From positions 1 through 16,365 of the forward strand of contig CALDIG010000056.1 of the NCBI GenBank assembly GCA_937904375.1: 16,365 nt of DNA, read 5' to 3'. The translations under genes and the position numbers were made by a program. The DNA comes from an uncultured Prevotellaceae bacterium. Lineage in GTDB: Bacteria; Bacteroidota; Bacteroidia; Bacteroidales; Muribaculaceae. Below the pieces are notes generated by a model. The model was not told where the DNA came from. It did not search any database and saw only the letters and a list, made by a program, of their open reading frames with translations. Shown here one piece after another: positions 14,692-16,365 of this stretch (positions within the stretch are counted from its first letter, which is position 1; the number at the start of each line of letters is the position of its first letter).

Positions 14692-15114
14692 ATGAGACAG
14701 TTGAGATACATTATTGCCCTTGTGGTGCTTGCCACAGGATGCATGGCTTTTAATGCCAGCGCCCAGAGCATGCAGGACAGCAACTACCGCACTACAGGCC
14801 ACGTCAAGAGTGACGGCACCATTCAAGACAGCAACTATCGCACTGTGGGGCACATCAAGAGCGATGGCACCGTGCAAGACAGCAACTACCGCACTGTGGG
14901 GCACATCAAGAGCGACGGCACCATTCAAGACAGCAACTATCGCACTGTGGGCCACGTCAAGAGCGACGGCACCGTGCAGGACAGCAACTACCGCACTGTG
15001 GGCCACGTCAAGAGCGACGGCACAGTTCAGGACAGCAACTACCGCACCATTGGTTATGCCAATGGCGTGAGAAGTGACTGGGCTGCAGTGTACTTCTTCT
15101 TTTTCTTCAACTGA
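14692..15114 (+). CDS. Secreted beta-flower-type protein of 17-residue tandem repeats
   Basis: This 140-residue protein has a signal peptide (about 1-25, ending NASAQ). The mature part is almost entirely a tandem repeat: five full 17-residue units of consensus QDSNYRTVGHIKSDGTV (28-112), then a final variant QDSNYRTIGYANGV (113-126) and the tail RSDWAAVYFFFFFN. Each unit should form one blade of a small beta propeller-like or flower-like fold. The tail resembles that of the preceding gene and of other Bacteroidales beta-flower proteins. It lies 180 bp downstream of its paralogue. The antisense frame is also open for 213 codons only because of the repeat. A TACAGTTGC about 30 bases upstream is one mismatch from the -7 consensus. 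Function is unknown. Confidence 0.85.
   Translation: MRQLRYIIALVVLATGCMAFNASAQSMQDSNYRTTGHVKSDGTIQDSNYRTVGHIKSDGTVQDSNYRTVGHIKSDGTIQDSNYRTVGHVKSDGTVQDSNYRTVGHVKSDGTVQDSNYRTIGYANGVRSDWAAVYFFFFFN
14773..15069 (+). repeat. 51-nt tandem coding repeat, six units
   Basis: Five complete 51-nt units start at 14773, 14824, 14875, 14926 and 14977, and a partial sixth runs 15028-15069. Units 1 and 3 end in ATT and units 2 and 4 in GTG with TAT for TAC in the tyrosine codon. This suggests a two-unit (102-nt) duplication, and very recent expansion or homogenisation. Confidence 0.9.
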
Positions 15115-15142
15115 TATATTAACTCTTACAACATAATAATCA

Positions 15143-15196
15143 GAAAATGCGATTATGCCAGTCGAACTATGGCTAATGACTCGTTTGCGCATTTTC
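15143..15196 (+). promoter_or_regulatory. Long inverted repeat upstream of the GH3 gene
   Basis: GAAAATGCG (15143-15151) pairs perfectly with CGCATTTTC (15188-15196). Inside it ATTA and GCCA pair with TGGC and TAAT to give a second stem. It lies about 30 bp after the beta-flower stop and 45 bp before the GH3 ATG. It could be a terminator, an mRNA stabiliser or a leader structure; no T-tract follows. Confidence 0.4.
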
Positions 15197-15241
15197 AAAA
15201 ACTCAATTGCCTCGTTCACTTGTATCTTGTTTACAAAGACT

Positions 15242-16365
15242 ATGAATAAAAGACTACTCATAATGCCGGTGCTCGCTGTGCTGGCATTTTTTCCGTTAGT
15301 GGCTCAGCAGTCACTACCCAGCGACTCCACTCTGCGCCGCGAGGCGGCACGCATGCTAATGGTAGGGTTCCGTGGCGACCGCATCGACGACAATAGCGAC
15401 GCGGCACGCTATGTGCGCGACCTCCATGTGGGGAGCATCGTGCTCTTTGACGTTGACCTCACCAGCGACGGTCCGCGCAAGATAGGCACCCGCAACATCA
15501 CCACCAAGGAGCGCCTCATGAAGCTCACCTATCAGTTGCAGAGCTATGCCGACGAGCCACTAATCATCGCCGCCGACCAGGAAGGAGGCATGGTGTGCCG
15601 ACTGAAGCCACAGTACGGCTTCAAGCCCACCGTCAACGCCCTGTATCTAGGTACCACCGACAACCGCGACACCACGCTCTATTATGCCATGCGCATCGCC
15701 GAGGAGATGAAAGAATGTGGCGTGAACCTCAACCTCGCCCCAGTGCTCGACATCCACCGTGAGGACGGTCCACATCTGGGACACTTCAAGCGCTGCTTCT
15801 CGACCGACGTGGATGTCATCACCCGCCATGCTGGTTGGTTTCTCGATGCGCATTACAAATATGGCGTGCTGTGTGCCGTGAAGCACTTCCCGGGCCACGG
15901 CAGCGCGCTGGGCGACTCGCACGAGGGTTTGGTGGATGTCACCGACACTTGGACTTCTAATGAACTCGTGCCTTTTGAGCAGCTCATCGCCAAGAACAAG
16001 GTAGATGTGGTGATGACCGCCCACATCTACAACCGCCGCATCGACCCCGACTATCCCGCCACACTGTCGCACAGAATCCTCACCGGCCTGCTGCGCGACA
16101 ACCTGCACTACGACGGCGTGATAGTCACCGACGACATGTACATGGAAGGCATCTTGGGGCAATACTCCATCAGCGACGCCCTTGCCCTCGCCATCAATGC
16201 CGGAGCCGACATCCTTCTGGTGGGAAACAACATCGACACAGGCTTCGAAGCCGACCGACCTTTCAAACTCGTGGATATTATCGTCAACTTAGTAAAAACA
16301 GGCAAAGTGCCCTACGAGCGCATCCACCAGTCCAGCGAGAGAATCCTGCGACTGAAAGCAAGGCT
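15242..16365 (+). CDS. Glycoside hydrolase family 3 N-terminal domain protein, partial (beta-N-acetylhexosaminidase-like)
   Basis: The reading frame is open from the ATG at 15242 to the window end: 374 codons with the 3' end missing. An N-terminal signal sequence (about 1-22, hydrophobic core then LVAQQ) predicts export. The GH3 TIM-barrel motifs are present: AADQEGG (110-116), NLNLAPVLDI (162-171) and KHFPGHG (214-220). These are followed by D225-S-H227, the His/Asp general acid-base loop of NagZ-like enzymes, and VTDDMYMEGI (295-304), whose D297 is the likely nucleophile. The loop type favours beta-N-acetylglucosaminidase activity on peptidoglycan or glycan fragments over beta-glucosidase. 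Many Bacteroidales homologues are longer, with a beta-lactamase-like C-terminal domain, which cannot be judged here. The gene follows the beta-flower genes on the same strand. Confidence 0.92.
   Translation, partial: MNKRLLIMPVLAVLAFFPLVAQQSLPSDSTLRREAARMLMVGFRGDRIDDNSDAARYVRDLHVGSIVLFDVDLTSDGPRKIGTRNITTKERLMKLTYQLQSYADEPLIIAADQEGGMVCRLKPQYGFKPTVNALYLGTTDNRDTTLYYAMRIAEEMKECGVNLNLAPVLDIHREDGPHLGHFKRCFSTDVDVITRHAGWFLDAHYKYGVLCAVKHFPGHGSALGDSHEGLVDVTDTWTSNELVPFEQLIAKNKVDVVMTAHIYNRRIDPDYPATLSHRILTGLLRDNLHYDGVIVTDDMYMEGILGQYSISDALALAINAGADILLVGNNIDTGFEADRPFKLVDIIVNLVKTGKVPYERIHQSSERILRLKAR

Noticed and set aside
14620..15261. Minus-strand open frame of 213 codons with AVVAVLHGAVALDV-like repeats
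   Set aside because: It is the mirror of the 51-nt coding repeat; the plus frame has a signal peptide and a family-type tail.

Overview
The window looks like a chromosomal segment from a Bacteroidales bacterium (Muribaculaceae- or Prevotella-like; the genus is inference). Reasons are the TAnnTTTG-type -7 boxes ahead of several genes, the lack of Shine-Dalgarno sequences, a DUF3667-type zinc-ribbon membrane protein and secreted repeat proteins of the Bacteroidales beta-flower kind. It reads as two GC-richer core flanks around an AT-richer insert of about 12 kb packed with defence-type genes.

Left core (1-1965): a chain of short perfect hairpins (7-182) lies downstream of a minus-strand pair, tcdA then a DUF3667 membrane protein, joined by an ATGA overlap. 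Insert, all minus strand: (a) 1966-5177 carries a Fic-family protein and an AlbA_2/Schlafen-type ATP-binding protein. This stretch is bracketed by a 51-bp direct repeat of the tcdA 5' end (1915-1965 and 5178-5228, one mismatch), the signature of an integrated or recombined module. (b) 5259-11145 is a type III restriction-modification operon, mod - unknown ORF - res, where both junctions are one-base TAATG overlaps. The AT-rich ORF in the middle has a C-terminal half that looks HEPN-like (RKEIRH). (c) 11288-13694 is a second cassette: an SMC-like AAA ATPase, a RloB/TOPRIM-like protein and an unrecognised helical 152-aa protein. Its promoter has a 26-bp perfect palindrome lying on the -33 element.

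Right core (14080 to the end, plus strand): two tandem secreted beta-flower-type repeat proteins, the second made of 17-residue (51-nt) units, then a secreted glycoside hydrolase family 3 enzyme that runs off the window. No integrase, transposase, tRNA, rRNA or CRISPR array was seen.

Functionally the middle is a defence island that grew by accretion just upstream of tcdA. A classic type III R-M system is interleaved with a possible toxin-like ORF, next to an ATPase-TOPRIM cassette with its own operator and to a Fic/AlbA_2 module held between tcdA-derived repeats. The best candidates for something undescribed are the ORF inside the mod-res operon, the 152-aa partner of the ATPase/RloB pair, the tcdA-end repeats as an integration site, and the GNA-triloop hairpin chain at the left edge.
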